From Lojkania enalia (Eukaryota; Ascomycota; Dothideomycetes; Pleosporales), in assembly GCA_010094045.1 (NCBI GenBank), contig ML986596.1:215276-279275 (forward strand): DNA of 64,000 nucleotides, written 5' to 3'. The first letter of the stretch is position 1, and every line of letters starts with the position of its first letter. Under the pieces are notes generated by a model. It did no database searches. It worked only from the letters and a program-made list of their open reading frames with translations, and had not been told where the DNA came from. Below, piece by piece: positions 45,667 through 58,522 of this stretch. Position numbers and translations under genes: made by a program.

Positions 45667-46392
45667 TGCGTGGGCGCTGAGACAGTGTAGGGATGGAGCT
45701 TGTGATAGCGTCGGGGCCGAGCCTCGGCCTTTGGACGTGCGGATTGCAGAGGTTGGGGTTTTACTGCAATGGTGATGGGAGGTAGATGGCTGGGAGATGC
45801 AGCTATGGAGCGCGAATTGAGGTGCGAGGACAGGCGTTGGTGGTGGAAATGAGGATGTGTGGTGGTGGAGGGGAGCCGCTGCTAAATATGCGCTGTGCTC
45901 CGTCGAGCTTTCTCACTTGGATGTTGGTAGTCGCGGCGTGAAGGAGCCACTTCCGATGCCGCCCGCGCTCCCAAACCCCGGGCGCACCCTCCCTCCCTCT
46001 TCCCCCATCGAGCCACCGTCGACTGACCAGCTCCCCGCGCATTATCGCCCAGTCACCGTCGGCGCTGGGTGAATGCCTGGGAGTTTTGCCTGCGTGTGGT
46101 GCTCGTCGCATGCATCTCCTGGGGCAGCGCATGTCTAGCTGGTTCCTTCGTTGTTCTACTGGGCTTCTAGCCTCGACAGCGCAACGCGTGGGCGCAAAAA
46201 CTTTTGCTGTCGCTGCGCCTAAGTCCCGCGGGCGCCCAATCGCGCGCCCCAGCGCCCGCCGCCATCTTCGTTTGTCCTTATCTCTACCCCACGAATGCGC
46301 TCCCAGTGCTCCGAAGTTGAACCCTGCCGCACTAGCAATAATCGCATTGCAATATCGACCCCAAATTTTTACCCTCTTCCCCTCCACCAGCA
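45667..46392. promoter_or_regulatory. Divergent promoter, KGD4 and MED18
   Basis: GC-rich region between two start codons. A CCAAT box lies at 46236-46240 inside a GC-rich tract (GCGCCCAATCGCGCG), suited to the HAP/CBC complex that controls respiratory genes. A long minus-strand open frame here has no domain and looks like chance in GC-rich DNA. Confidence 0.4.
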
Positions 46393-47270
46393 ATGCACGA
46401 GTTGCTGCTGTTCGGCCAGATCCCACGGTCGCGCCATGAGCAGGTGCTGAAAATCCTGGCGGGTGTTGCTGCCATGCAGCCCCGCCGCGTCCTCGAACGT
46501 CATATTGTTTACAAACCCCTCCGCGAGCCGGAGGAGCCTGGTGCCCACCTCAGACGCGGCGGAACCCAGAATGTTACTTCCAAAAACATCAAGCAGGCCG
46601 CCGCGAAAGACCTTTACTTCACGCAACTTGTCCAGCAGTTGTCCGAGGAGGACTTCGACGTCAGTAATGCCCAAGGCTCCTCGTTGACGACTGCCAGCGA
46701 TAGCGGTGCGGAAGCGAAGTGGGCCTACGAGTTTCGTGATATCCCAGACACCGGAGACAGAGGCGTACTTGTCCGGCTGACGAACAGCACTGATATCATG
46801 GGAGGAGATCCTCACGCTTATGTGCTCAATCTCGGAAACCAGTGGGTATCACTCCGAGCGCTCCCGATGGAGCTTGCTAACATTCTGTCAGGTTCGTGTC
46901 AGAATATTACCTAGAAGGTCATCGTTTCGTACACGAAAACGTCGTCATCCTCCTCTTTCGCATTCTACACGAGCCCGGGGTGCGGTCTCTGGAGACGTCG
47001 CCAAGGGACACTCTGCCTAGCTTTGCGTCGCTCCAACCCTTGGACCCCAGCAGCGCTTACATACTCGAAGCGAAAATTCGAGTCCAAGATCTGAATAACC
47101 CGGCTGTGTTGGATGCTGGCGTGGATGAACTAAAAAGGTTCAAGACGCAGATGAGGGGATGTGTCGAGATTAGTGTTCCCGATAGGCTGTTACTGGACAC
47201 GCGTGTGAAATGGAAACCAAAGACATCGGTTCAGCCACCTGCTAGGCCAGTGCAAGCTGGTGTTCGCTGA
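46393..47270 (+). CDS. MED18: Mediator complex subunit 18
   Basis: Head-module subunit of Mediator, which links activators to RNA polymerase II. Two exons (46393-46841, 46892-47270) give 275 aa, close to the family's usual length. MHELLLFGQIPRSRHEQVLKIL is the conserved Med18 start, followed by VLERHIVYKPLREPEE. The last part holds YYLEGHRFVHENVVILLFRI and LEAKIRVQDLNNPAV, the beta-barrel and the motif that packs against Med20. Intron GT-AG, phase 2. Start context CAGCAATGCA. No unusual feature. Confidence 0.93.
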
Positions 47271-47975
47271 AAGATCACTTCGTCTTTCACTTTATATATC
47301 CCCTTGCTAGTCTGGAATTACCAAGCACTGTCTAGGTTAGGTGGGCGATATTCGCCGAAACATGAATACTGCTTTAGGCTAGACCAGATGGCTTGTGGAA
47401 TACTGTCTCTGCGCGTAGCGATACTTTCTACCTTCCAAATATATCCACGGAAGGACAGCTGAAGGCAAGGTATCTGGCTTTGGAATTATTCGAAGGCGGA
47501 CCTTACATCTCGGAGATATCTCGTTGGGAACCCGTGATTGGATGCCGCCATCTAATAGTTCTAGTTTAAAAGCTCTGATATAATGGCGCGCAATAAGTAG
47601 AAGAGAATCAACAAGCACTGAGATACCCCAAATCCGTATGGCAAACGTTACTGCCAATGCATTTTTGTTTCAATGCTGCGTTCTACGTGATCTAGAAGAG
47701 CAGAAGAATGTAAATGTCGATTGTCACCTTTATTGTCGAAGCGCCATGCATTCGCTGTCGAGCATTCACATGCCCTAATTGGCAACGTTGGGCTGTGCTT
47801 GCCAATCATTAATCGCGGAGGCTAACAAGGGTACTCCCACGTGCCTTCGTGAACTCGCGTAGGAGCAAGCACCTTCACGCAATAGCACCTACATCCCTCG
47901 GCACGAGTCGGCCTCTCAACTTTCATAGAGTTGAATATCAGGCGATACAATTTATGCTTTAGTGAGCGACTCAAG
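47271..47975. other. Intergenic, MED18 to PNKP
   Basis: About 700 bp, tandem plus-strand genes. AT-rich, no gene or repeat recognised. Confidence 0.4.
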
Positions 47976-50046
47976 ATGTCTGAACGTCCCGGCCTCGGGA
48001 AGCGACCGAACTCACATGAAAAGGGCGTGTCGCCGCCTCCGTCGAAAAGGCGGCAACCGTCTACAACAACCAGTAAGTTAGGAAAGATCATAGAAAACAT
48101 GTCATTTATATTCTAACAAAATATATAGATAAAGCTGTTGCGGACTTCTTCACGCCCTTGTCAAAGAAAGAGCCGGAGCAAATGTCGTGGCGGGTAGTGG
48201 ACGACAGCCTACTCATCGGCCGTTACGTGGCATCCGCTCGAAAACTGGTCAAGCCCACCAAGGGGAAGCGCAAAATAGCTGCTTTCGATTTTGTATGTCT
48301 CACCTGCGGCTTTCGGTATCTCGCCCGACTTCTGGATTTAAAGTACTGATACCGCGTACTGCAGGACTCAACTTTGGTCGCATCTGCCTCTGGGAAACGA
48401 TTTAGCAAGGACGCGGTAGACTGGAAATGGTGGGACAGCAGTGTCCCTGGTACATTGCGCAGCCTTCACGAAGACGGGTACGACTTGGATCTATTCTCGT
48501 ACAGCGATTTTAGCGTGCATACTAACCGTAACCTTACTCAACCAACAGATACTTTGTCGCTGTGTTGAGCAACCAAGGAGGAATCAGCCTGAAACCCAAC
48601 CCTAAGACTGTAAAGAGCGATCAGAAACGACTGGGGGATTTCAAAGGCAAAGTATCAGCTGTTTTGAAGCAGCTTGATATACCAGTCTCCGTCTACGCAG
48701 CGACGGCTCGAGACCAGTATCGTAAGCCTAGGGTTGGAATGTGGCAACAACTCCTGCAGGATTATAATATCGAATCTGTAGACGCTGTTGACCTGGAAAA
48801 TTCCTTTTTCGTTGGTGACGCAGGTGGCAGAAACGCAGTTGCAGGAGGAGCACCAAAGGACCATTCATGTGTCGATAGGTTGGAGCAACACTCGTACTCT
48901 GCATATTTGTGGTGAAGTGTACTAAAAACGTTCAGAGACTTCGCCGCCAATATTGGTATACATTTCAGGACACCAGAGGAGCACTTCATGCACGAAGACT
49001 CTAGACCATTCGTTAGAGAATTCGATCCAACCAATTACCTCCAAGAAGGAGCAGCGAAGTCAACATCTGCAGGTAGGTCTCGGGATTGCCAGCCACACGG
49101 CAATGGTTAAATCATTCTGCGGCTAACTTCCAGTTTCATAGTTCCGATACCATTTTCGGAGAAGAAATCTCCTGAGATCGTGCTGCTTTGCGGGAGCCCA
49201 GGGGCTGGCAAGTCGACTTTCTACTGGCGACATCTACAGCCACTTGGCTATGAGCGCGTGAACCAAGACATTCTCAAAACTGTAGGTTCTCCTATAGTAG
49301 CTTATAGACACGCGTTGTGCTACTCCCCACATCCTGAGTAACGTCTTGAAACAGCGCGAAAAATGCCTGAAAGCAGCTACAGAACTCATCAAGGAGCGCA
49401 CATCTGTGGTCGTAGGTAAGAGTCGTCGCCGCGCCGACGTCGTGCACGTAGTATCGTCACTAAATCATTTGATAGATAATACAAATGCCGATCCTCCGAC
49501 GCGAGAATATTGGGTGAAGTTAGCGAAAGACCTAGAAGTGCCAATTCGATGTGTTCTATTTACAGCTCCGTCGAAATTATGCGAGCACAACGACACGGTA
49601 CGGGCGTTGAACATTGGACCTGAAGTAAGTTTCCCAACAGAAGTATGATCCTTGAAGTACTATCCCATATGCGGGCGCAACGGAAATTCCAAACAGAGCC
49701 CCGCCCTATACCGAACTCAGTCTTGTCTTTAGTAAGGCGGCTTGAAGAGTTGGGGGAAACGTTCTGGCCCCACTTGTGGTTCAGCTTTGAACGCTCATGC
49801 TGACGAACTATGCAGAGCAATCCTGAGAACCGTTCCATCCTGCCAAAGCTTGCCTTCACTAGCTTCGCATCAAGGTACCGAGAGCCCAAAGCCTCAGAAG
49901 GCTTTGAGGACGTCATCAAAGTCGATTTTGAAGTACGTAACCGTCCAGTCAGATTTCCGTTCTCTTGCTACTGATGTATACTTACGGAAACATAGTTCGA
50001 AGGCAATGAGGCGCACCGAAAATTGTGGACTAAATATTGGGTTTGA
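47976..50046 (+). CDS. PNK1: Bifunctional polynucleotide phosphatase/kinase (DNA end repair)
   Basis: Cleans DNA ends by 3'-phosphatase and 5'-kinase activity in single-strand break repair. Ten exons (47976-48072, 48129-48292, 48365-48477, 48549-48878, 48936-49072, 49142-49281, 49355-49415, 49476-49624, 49816-49932, 49996-50046) give 452 aa in one frame. The phosphatase part has AAFDFDSTL (HAD nucleophile), VLSNQGGISLKP, and FVGDAGGR. The kinase part has LLCGSPGAGKSTF (Walker A), ERVNQDIL, and VVVDNTNADP, then FASRYREPK. No FHA domain is present, as in fungi. The N-terminal ~30 residues are disordered; NKAVADFFTP resembles a PCNA-binding PIP box. Intron 8 (191 nt) is long; all the others are 49-73 nt. 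Confidence 0.94.
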
Positions 50047-53000
50047 ATGGGTGGAGATGGCGCACGTCTCGAGCAAGGGAATAACCCAGCAGCAACGGAA
50101 ATGAAGGAGAATGACAGCAGCTGCAGACCCATCTCTTGTTCGATGCAGTAAGATCTTCGCTTTCCCTCGACTCTACCCTGCTAGCAAATAGTTTTTGAAT
50201 CGATACACTAGGGATCCCAACGCGCGAATATCAATCAGCTGAGGCCAACAGCTAAAATTCTCTATTGCTTCAGCCCTGGCGCTTATGGCTGCGTTTCCGC
50301 TGTTAATATCTGCTGTATTCTCCCCGCATCCATTGATGCATCTTAGATTGAGTCTCAGATGCAATTGGCTCCCTTCTGCAAGCGGAGGTGGACATAGACC
50401 AACAATTGAAAGCATGCTTTTCATATCTGTTTCCTACCTCGGCACTTCGTAGTCTCTAAGACCAATTCGCAATTATGACCCGTGTGCTGTACCTGACCGG
50501 GGTATGTTTTTTGTCATGGAAAATCTATTTTGCGCACGCGAATTGCACGCCGCTAAATCACAGCGAACCACGTCGTGCATGGTCAATCTGTATGTAAGAA
50601 GCCGCCCTGCTACTGGCCGGCTTTTTCGTGCGATTTTTTCTTTGCTTTTTACTTCTCATCTGGCAAAATGCTCACCGACAGGGCAGGTACATGAAGACAC
50701 GTGCGCTTAAGTACCTTGTACCTGGATATGGTAAAGGCTCAATTTCTTTTGCCGTGCATGGGAAGCCTTTTTTTTTTTTTTTTTTTCTCTTGCTCCCGCA
50801 TGAGGTTTGCGACGTCTCTGTGACGTGACAGGTAGGGTAGAGGGCCATTCACAGGATGAGCTGCCGAAGCGGAGCTGACCCAGAAATGGCGGCTGTCGTC
50901 ATCATGTGTCGGGGGCTGGAATGGTCCCGAAGCATTCCCCCTGTCCGCTGTTCCCAGCAGATAAAATTTTTGGGGGAGGCCTTGCCGCATCGGGCCAGCT
51001 GGTGGCCATCTTTCCATTGCGCGCTCGGTAACGGAGTCCCGGGAAAAGATCGTAGGATCGGACGCTTCCAAGAGCAGCACGGCGATCAATCCCACAAATG
51101 AGGGCGCGGATGCGTGTCGTCGTCCGTCTGCAGCCGCGACTGTACGTACAGTACATACAATACACACGGTACATGGTTTTCTGCCCCGAGCCGCGCTTGA
51201 GAGCGGGATGAGATATGGAAACGTGGGAGCATGACGACGTTGAGCTAGCGGTGCGCTGGCGGGCTTGGGAAGCAGTGAGGCTTGCAGGATGAGAGGAATG
51301 GTGCCTGACAGGTGTGGTGACAGCGCAAAGCAAGGACACGGGATGATTTCTTGTGCTTCGCAAGGAACAGGCAGTTAGGACCAGGGTTCTGGGCGGAGCT
51401 CAGCGAAGGGCGGCAGGGGTCCGACGCCAATCAGCGGCGGCTCAACAGCTAGCTCTCCAACGCGGCTCCCGATTGGCGCGGCGGCTGAAAGCTCCTCGCC
51501 CGTCGCTCCTCGTTCACCAGCCTTCCCATTTTTCGACGCTGCCCTTGAGGCGTCACGTTTCGACTACCTGAGAGCTCGACCAGCTCTACTTGCTCTGACT
51601 GGCGCGCAGAGTCTGGCCTTTGCGCGGTGATACAATGTGAGGCTGGCTCCTGGGCCTCGAAACAAGGGCGTTTGGGCCCGTTTGGCGAGCTCCCTTCTGC
51701 CGCGACCAATTGGGCGCTGGGCCATATTGGGGAAAGACGGAGAATGACATTACCAACCAGCAAAACGGCGTTGGCAATAATGTCATCATGCAACACGGCA
51801 CTGTCTCCACGGTGCAAAAAGGGACCTTGACAGGTGTTGAGCCAGCAGCCCCCCTGCGCCGCGCCCGAGGCCATCCAAAAGTCTGAGAGCGTAGGCGCAG
51901 AGGTCGCTAGGTCTTGCCATCCTTCTGACCACGCATCCGGTAGCACACGACGCCAGCATAGACGGAAGGAGTTGAGGACTCATTACACCTAAGGCGCGCC
52001 CCCGGCGAGCGGCGCTCCTTCCCAATAATATAAAAAAATTTCACAAATTTTCAGAGTGCCCCATGCATGGGCTTATTCACACAGGTCTTTTTTAGAATTT
52101 TTTAATACCAGCAAGTGGAACCTCTGGGTGGAGTCGTTTTTCCTGGCCCACTACTGCTCCACCAACGACATCGCGTAGGACTAGTGCCGAAAAAGGAAAA
52201 ACAATGATCTTTGCGGTGCTCGAGCAACCACATTCCAGAAGGTACTGTACGGCCACCAAGAGCTCAACTGCCCGTGCCCGTGCCAGTGCCAGTGCCAATG
52301 CCAGTGTCTCGCTCCGTGCCTCTCTGTGGCGGGCGGGCGTGCGAGGCTACGGCTTGGTCGAGCAGCGGCGCAAAGGTTGGTCAACAGCTAGACGGCGGCG
52401 TCGTCACGACGTCGGGCGGACGACACACCGCGGTAGGCATCGGCGGCGGTGCAAGACGGCCATGTGTGCAACGTGGGCGGACCGTCTGAGTCGTCGAAAC
52501 CGGGGAATACATGGCGAGAGCCGTAGTGTGGTCGAGAGAGCGCGCCGGCGTTGCGGTTCGTTCGTTCGGTGGCTAGGCCGCTTTGGGTGCGGGATAGGTG
52601 GGCTCAGGCTTGGCGGGACAGGCCGCATCTGCCCTGCGAACGTGAACCCTGCACCTGCCACCGGCCGCAGACCACGGGAGCAGAGCAGCCAGGCGTGCGA
52701 GAGGGAAAGAGCGAAGCCCATGGCCACAAATGCGCCCCAGCCCGCCGTTCTTTCCCCTCGCAAAGAGCTTCTCTTGCGCCAGGACCTAGTGGCCAACCGT
52801 AGGTCCGTCTCTGTTCCATCTCGCGGTCGGCCTGCTCTGTCTGTCTGCCGTCTGCCGTCCGCCGTCCGTCGTCCCATATCAGTCGCTCGCCGCCCTCTGT
52901 CTCTCGTCCCATTAGGTATTGTGCCTATAGTCGACCGTCCTGCTGCCCTGCGGCCCTGCTACTGCTGCGCTGTCGCTGTCGCTCTCTCGCGCATCCTGGC

Positions 53001-53368
53001 AGGCCCTGCAATTCGCTGACACGCTGCTCGGTAAGTGTGCGACCGCCGCCAACCTCTTGACTCTGTCCTCGCCTCACGTGCCGCCCCAATATGGATCTTT
53101 GGCCGTACTGGCGCTGACTTTGCATCCAGAACCCTCGCGGCAGGATAAACACCCCCCGAGGTACCTACGTGGACGCTCTGTCGTGGCACCCTCCAAAACC
53201 CTCGCGCTCCGCCACTCCATCCCAGACAGGAACGCTCTACAGCATTGCGGTCTACCTGCAAGCTTGCCATTGTCGACGCGGGGAGCTCTTTAAACCTGGG
53301 ATGGGACCCCAGCACCCATCGCGAAAAAAAACACGTCCCGCCCCAATTCGGGTAACCCACACATCAGC
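50047..53368. other. Gene-free 3.3-kb stretch
   Basis: No recognised gene. T19 at 50768-50786. A GTGCC(A/C)-hexamer run lies near 52275-52313. From about 52800 to 53000 the sequence is rich in CTGTCTGCCGTC-like pyrimidine words, a leader or promoter of the next gene; a donor-like site (GGTAAGTG) at 53031 could begin a leader intron. Long open frames on both strands at 52204-53019 are products of GC-rich low-complexity DNA. Confidence 0.45.
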
Positions 53369-54999
53369 ATGCGCGACCTCAAACCTCTGGCACTTCCCAC
53401 GTACGCCGCCCGGCGGAAGTCTTCCAAGAGCTCCTTCGAAATGAACTATGAGCCTACTTCGTCAATCTATTCCAATGCAGATTCAGGCTTCTACTCGGCA
53501 TCAGATTGCTCAACACCGCCCACGCCAAGTATTTCCTCGCGTGCGCACCTGCGCCATCCGAGTTCTAACTCGTCGCTCTCGTCCAGTCCGCCGGCCCATG
53601 AGCCCATTGAGGTCCCCAATAGCTCTGGGAAGTTGCCGAAACTCACCGAAGAGCCCGTCGAGCGTGAAGACGAATACATCACGTCAGATCCCTTTAGACC
53701 TTCATGTAAGTCATAGGGCATAGCTCTTTACACACTATATATATTAATGAATTGATAGGTGATAACGAGCCGTGGGAGCATTCGCGGTCACTAAGTGGGA
53801 GATTGATGTACGGTGCAGTGACATATGATTTCGCGGATGACTACTTCAGCCACGATTCAGAGTTGCACTTGTCCAAGAGGCGACGGTCGGTTGAGTCAAC
53901 GACAAACAGCATTACCAACAAGATCGAGCGCAGGTTTCCTTCTCTATCCCGTAGAGTGAGGGAAAACCGGAAAAGAGCATCAACCTTGGGAAAGACCTCG
54001 CGAAGTGCGACTCCATCTCGGGTCCCTTCGACGAGGTCGTCGTCAATGACCAGCTCCATTCAGCAGGTCTTTGATTCTAGTGAGAAATTCCCACCAACCC
54101 CGGCCCAGAGCAGTAAAGAACGACTTGATGAATTGCTCGCCTCCTCGCCTATCGATATCGCAAAAGCGAACTCACATGACTCCGACGCCGAGGAAGAGGA
54201 AGAGGAAGAGGAACGTTTTGCTACAACTCCTCTCCTACCGCCGTTATTAATCAAGGCACGGCTCGACGATGTTCCCGCGCAATCTCCTCTTCAGTCGCCC
54301 ACAATCGCCGATACAACCTACTCTCTCGTTGCGACACCCATAGACACGCCACCTGCCCGCGCTTTTCCTACTCCACCCTTGTCGTCAAAACCATCAGTAT
54401 CCTCGTTCAAAGCATCGCGGCCGGGACATATGGTGCCATCATCAGATATCCCGCCAATCATGCTCACGGACCCGAACGACAAATGGGCTATCAAGTTAGG
54501 CCACGCAAACTTCACCATTCAGCCGGAGCCCTATGTACCAGAAATCTGTGACACGACGTCTTTGCGACAACTGTTTGCTGATTGGGAACAAGCGCGCTGC
54601 AACTTCACCAAACATCAAGTTCGGACGGGAGAGCACTTCGGTGTCACTTCCAAGACGTACTTGCTCACAGAGCAGAAATGGACCGAGATCGATGCGCTGT
54701 GGAAGAGGAACCATGACTTAGCCCTTTCGCGTGCCGCTGCGCTGGGCGAAGAGCCTGAGCCAACGTCTCCGCTGGAACCTGCGCCATTAAGCAAGATGCC
54801 GACCCTGAGTGACCCACGCGGGGAAGGCAAATTCCCCAAATTGGGGGACGAAGACATAGTCGGACCGATGGTTCAGATTGCTTCCCAACTACAAAAGCAG
54901 CCGTCACGAAAGCGTGCCTTTTTTCAGTTATTTCGTGATATCAAATTCCCTGGATCTTTCCTCGGAAGATCATCGACCAGGATTCGGGCCACTAAGTAG
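53369..54999 (+). CDS. Conserved fungal Ser/Pro-rich protein, 525 aa
   Basis: Function unknown. Two exons (53369-53705, 53759-54999), intron 53 nt GT-AG, phase 1. The N-terminal half is disordered: Ser/Pro-rich with basic patches (KKSSKSS-like) and the phospho-type segments SPSISSR. Residues near 230 hold an acidic run of Glu (SDAEEEEEEEE). From about 350 a more ordered region contains WAIKLGHANFTIQPEPYVPE and LRQLFADWEQARCNFTKH, then a Lys/Trp-rich helix (QKWTEIDALWKRNHDLA). The start ATG follows a long GC- and CT-rich leader. The basic, Ser-rich ends hint at a scaffold or nuclear protein, not more. Confidence 0.8.
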
Positions 55000-57900
55000 C
55001 CTCGAACGCTGACCCTGTCGATAATTTGTGCGATTAATTTCCTTTGCTGGAATGTTTGTAACATTACTCGTTGCCCAATGGGTGACGAGGTACGACATGT
55101 ATGACAGAGTTATTTGGAATATGTGTTGCTCATTCGAGCCACGACCACTCCTTATCACGAATTTCCTTTGTCAGAGCTCTAGACATTTTTTTTGTTCCCT
55201 ATCACGAATGCGGTATTAGCGGGTCCCTTCGCTGGGAACCTTTTTTGCAGTTTCTTTTTTCCTCTTTAGTTATTTTTTTTTTATTTTTTTTTTAAAAAAA
55301 TCACGTTCTTATCACGGAAGGGTCATGAGAGGGTAGAATCATCATATCTGCATGTTACGCAGCGATTGGGGCTCGTCAGCCAAAAGTTGGGATTCCCCTA
55401 TTTTATTATTTTTTGGCGTTTATCATGGATTCAATGTAGTTATAATTCCTTTTGTTTAGTGGATTTTTGAGGGGCATTTTGGGCGGCTACACCCCTCAAT
55501 TCTGGGACTGGGATTGGATCAGTCTTGGGATCTGGAGGGGCAAGCGCAGCCGTGGGTATGGGATGGGTGCGTACCCAGTGTGGAAGATGGAATGGGATTT
55601 GATGTGTTTCGGAATATATTAAAATTAATGAGGTGAAGGGGATGGTATCTATTCGTTTAGGTAGAAGGGGGGAGGGGGTGTTTGCCGAGAAGATCTATCT
55701 ACTTCCTAGCGAAGCATAGGGAATACAGATCAATGTTCGTAATCACGAGTTGTTTTTGCCAATGCATGATTGTGTGTTGTAGTTGTGTTGGAATAGGGTT
55801 TTTGCGTTTGGCATGTGATGGCGATGATTTTACCTAGGTACCTAGGGACTTAGGAATGTAGCGGGGCGCAGACATGCCTTTGACAACCTCGTGATGCCCT
55901 ATGCTCATTGCCTAGGTACGTACCTACTGTAATGTATGACAAGGTCTTTGTATTTCGCGGCGCCGCATGATTCTTGTGCGTTTGGCGTTGTTTCGATACC
56001 TAGCGTGGCGCGTGATGGGGGTGGGCGGTTTCAAAACAACTTACCTTACCTTTCTATTTTCATTTATTTTCGTTTTCGGTTTGTTCTATTGATAGCTAGA
56101 GGGGAGCGATGGAGGTTTGAGGACCAGGTGGTGTGCGATGCTGCGTTGCGTGCCGAGACAAGGAGGCGCGGTGAATGGGTTTCCGGCCGAAGGATGGGCG
56201 CTGGTGAGTGTGAGGTTGGCAGGTTTGGCGTGCAGCTGGCTGACTAGTTGGTCGAGCGTGCTTCCGAGGCTTGGTTCGGCGGGGGCTGTGTTGTATACCT
56301 AGGTTTCTCTTTTTTTTCGGCATGTGAGTATGAGTTGCAGTGGTATACGAGCGTATCGGCATTGTACGAGGGCTGTCTATCTTTCGGATGTCGGCGATCA
56401 AGCGTATAGTAGAAGTCTAAGCGAGGTTGTCTATATTTCCGCTTTAGGGAGTGACGGGTAGTCAGCAGGGAAGCTGTGTCGGTGTTGTGTAGCGCTAGGT
56501 TTCGAGTTGAGCGTATGTGTGTATGGACTGGGTGGGGGGTGTTGGAGGTGCATCCGTATATGTCGAAATATCGATATACATTGGTAGAGCATAGCATAGA
56601 ATAGCATCACTTCATCCAGTCGCACATACCCGAGCAGGTATCTAGATATCTAGATACATACACCTCGCATAACGCCAATAACCGCTGAAACTAGGAGGAG
56701 GGTGTGATGACAGACGGGCTAGTCACATGCCTTCAATAACTTTTTCCACGCTCTTCTAGAAGCCTGTCATATGTAAGTGCTGATCTACCGGGCGTGTGTA
56801 TGCATATGCATCGATGCCCAGCCTGTATGTACTGTACATAGCCCCTCGTAGCCTACATACGCACAACATCCCCCTTCATCTCCGAGCTACCTACACGCCT
56901 CCCGTCCCACCGCATCGATTCACCATCATGCATCGTCTCCTTGCGCCGCAGCGCCTTCGATCTAACCGGGTACCGGGCGTCGGGATGGAAGGGGTGGGGA
57001 CAGTTCTGCTGTGTAGCCCAGGTGAAACAGTCTAAGGAGGAGGGGGTATGCGGGATTGTAAGCGAGGTGGGGAAATGGAGGGCTGCGGTAGCTAAAATGT
57101 TGTGTGTGTGTGAGGTGGGTGGTTAGGTGATCGGTAAGTGGTGGTGTGTGGAGTGAATGATGCCGTGAATCGGGTGGGTGGGCGTATGGGGGGTTTGACG
57201 GGGTGGCAAATGATTTGATGGGGTGGGAATAGAAACGGGTGCATGTGTGCGATGTTGACGAGGTGGTGATATCGGGATGATGGGGTTGGGAGGGTTGGGT
57301 AGGGCGAGTGTGAGATGGACATATGATAAGGCTGAGGATAAGATCGAGGCGGGGATTTTGAGATGAAAGGGTGTAATTGAGGAACGACCCTAGAAAATCA
57401 GGTTGTGTACCTATCTATACCTATTATTACGATTGCCTTGCGTAGGCATTGCCTTTGTTCTTTATGCATCTTTGAATGCTCTCTCTTTTCCACTAAGACG
57501 TTTTACGAACACTCCTCCAAGTGACTTGAAAATAATCCATTGTTCGTGGCATCCGACTAGTACATCCCAAACGTGTGAAAAAAGACTGGAGTTGGGCATC
57601 CAGGGGATATTGTGATTGGAGAGTCTCTGTTAGATCGCAGCTCCTCGATGTGACAGCGCGATGAAGACTGTAGAGCAGAATACGGTCGTTGTGTGTCACG
57701 AGTAGATTCCATGATCACTATCATTCCCGTATCTTTTCTCTCCAGGACTGAAAGTTTGAGTACGAGGGCGGTGCTGTTGCTTAGCCGATTGGTCCTCTGT
57801 CTTCGCTCTGTTCATCACATTACTCGAGAAGGCGTGCCACGAAGGTGGGCATCGTGTGATATCTATCGACAAGAATGACCACATGACCACTGACCTGCCC

Positions 57901-58522
57901 CTTCTCCTTAGGACTATCGTGCGCAGATACTAGATATCAAAAGCCTTCGACTGGCACCAGCGTTCAATGATTAGTGAAGCTTTGACGCTGTTTCATAATT
58001 TTGACCCAGGTAGGTCGGGTCAGGTCACAGATGGAAGGAAGGCTTGAGTCAACAATATCCAGAAAAGACGAGTGGAAACAGAAGAAGATACTCTGAAGGC
58101 GGCGAAGCGTTGGAGGAGGGGGCGATAAGGCTGATGCCAATAATACGTTGTGCAGCAGAGAGTGTTCAGATTTACGTGAGCGGCGATCTCTCTTGGTCCA
58201 TGCCGTTCTAGCGTCATCTTGACCCGCTGCCTGTCATCCGCACCTCACCTCCAAGGCAGTGGCAGGCCGCCCCCAGCCACCCGCCTTTCCTCTTCTCTCA
58301 CCTTCATGACAGTAGCACTCCGCTGACTACTTCTTCTTACATTTTTCTTCGCTTCTCGTATCATATATTCATCGCCCTTCTTTCGTCCTCATATTTCAAT
58401 TCCTCCGCGTGCGGTTTGCTGACAATCCTACCTGGTTGCTTACGGCGTGCTTTGTTTCACTAAACGATATAAACTTTACTTCTGCCAACCCCCCCGACGT
58501 AGCCGGCACATTCGCGCAAACC
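55000..58522. other. Gene-free 3.5-kb stretch with palindromic words
   Basis: No recognised gene. T10A-T10-A7 run near 55273-55300. CCTAGGTA-type palindromes cluster at 55831-55847 and 55911-55925, and a perfect 18-bp palindrome lies at 56639-56656. The right end is a C/T-rich leader of the Sok1 gene. Confidence 0.45.

Noticed and set aside
52204..53019. 271-codon plus-strand frame rich in Arg, Ser and Ala
   Set aside because: GC-rich low-complexity DNA with long open frames on both strands, and no domain or start context.
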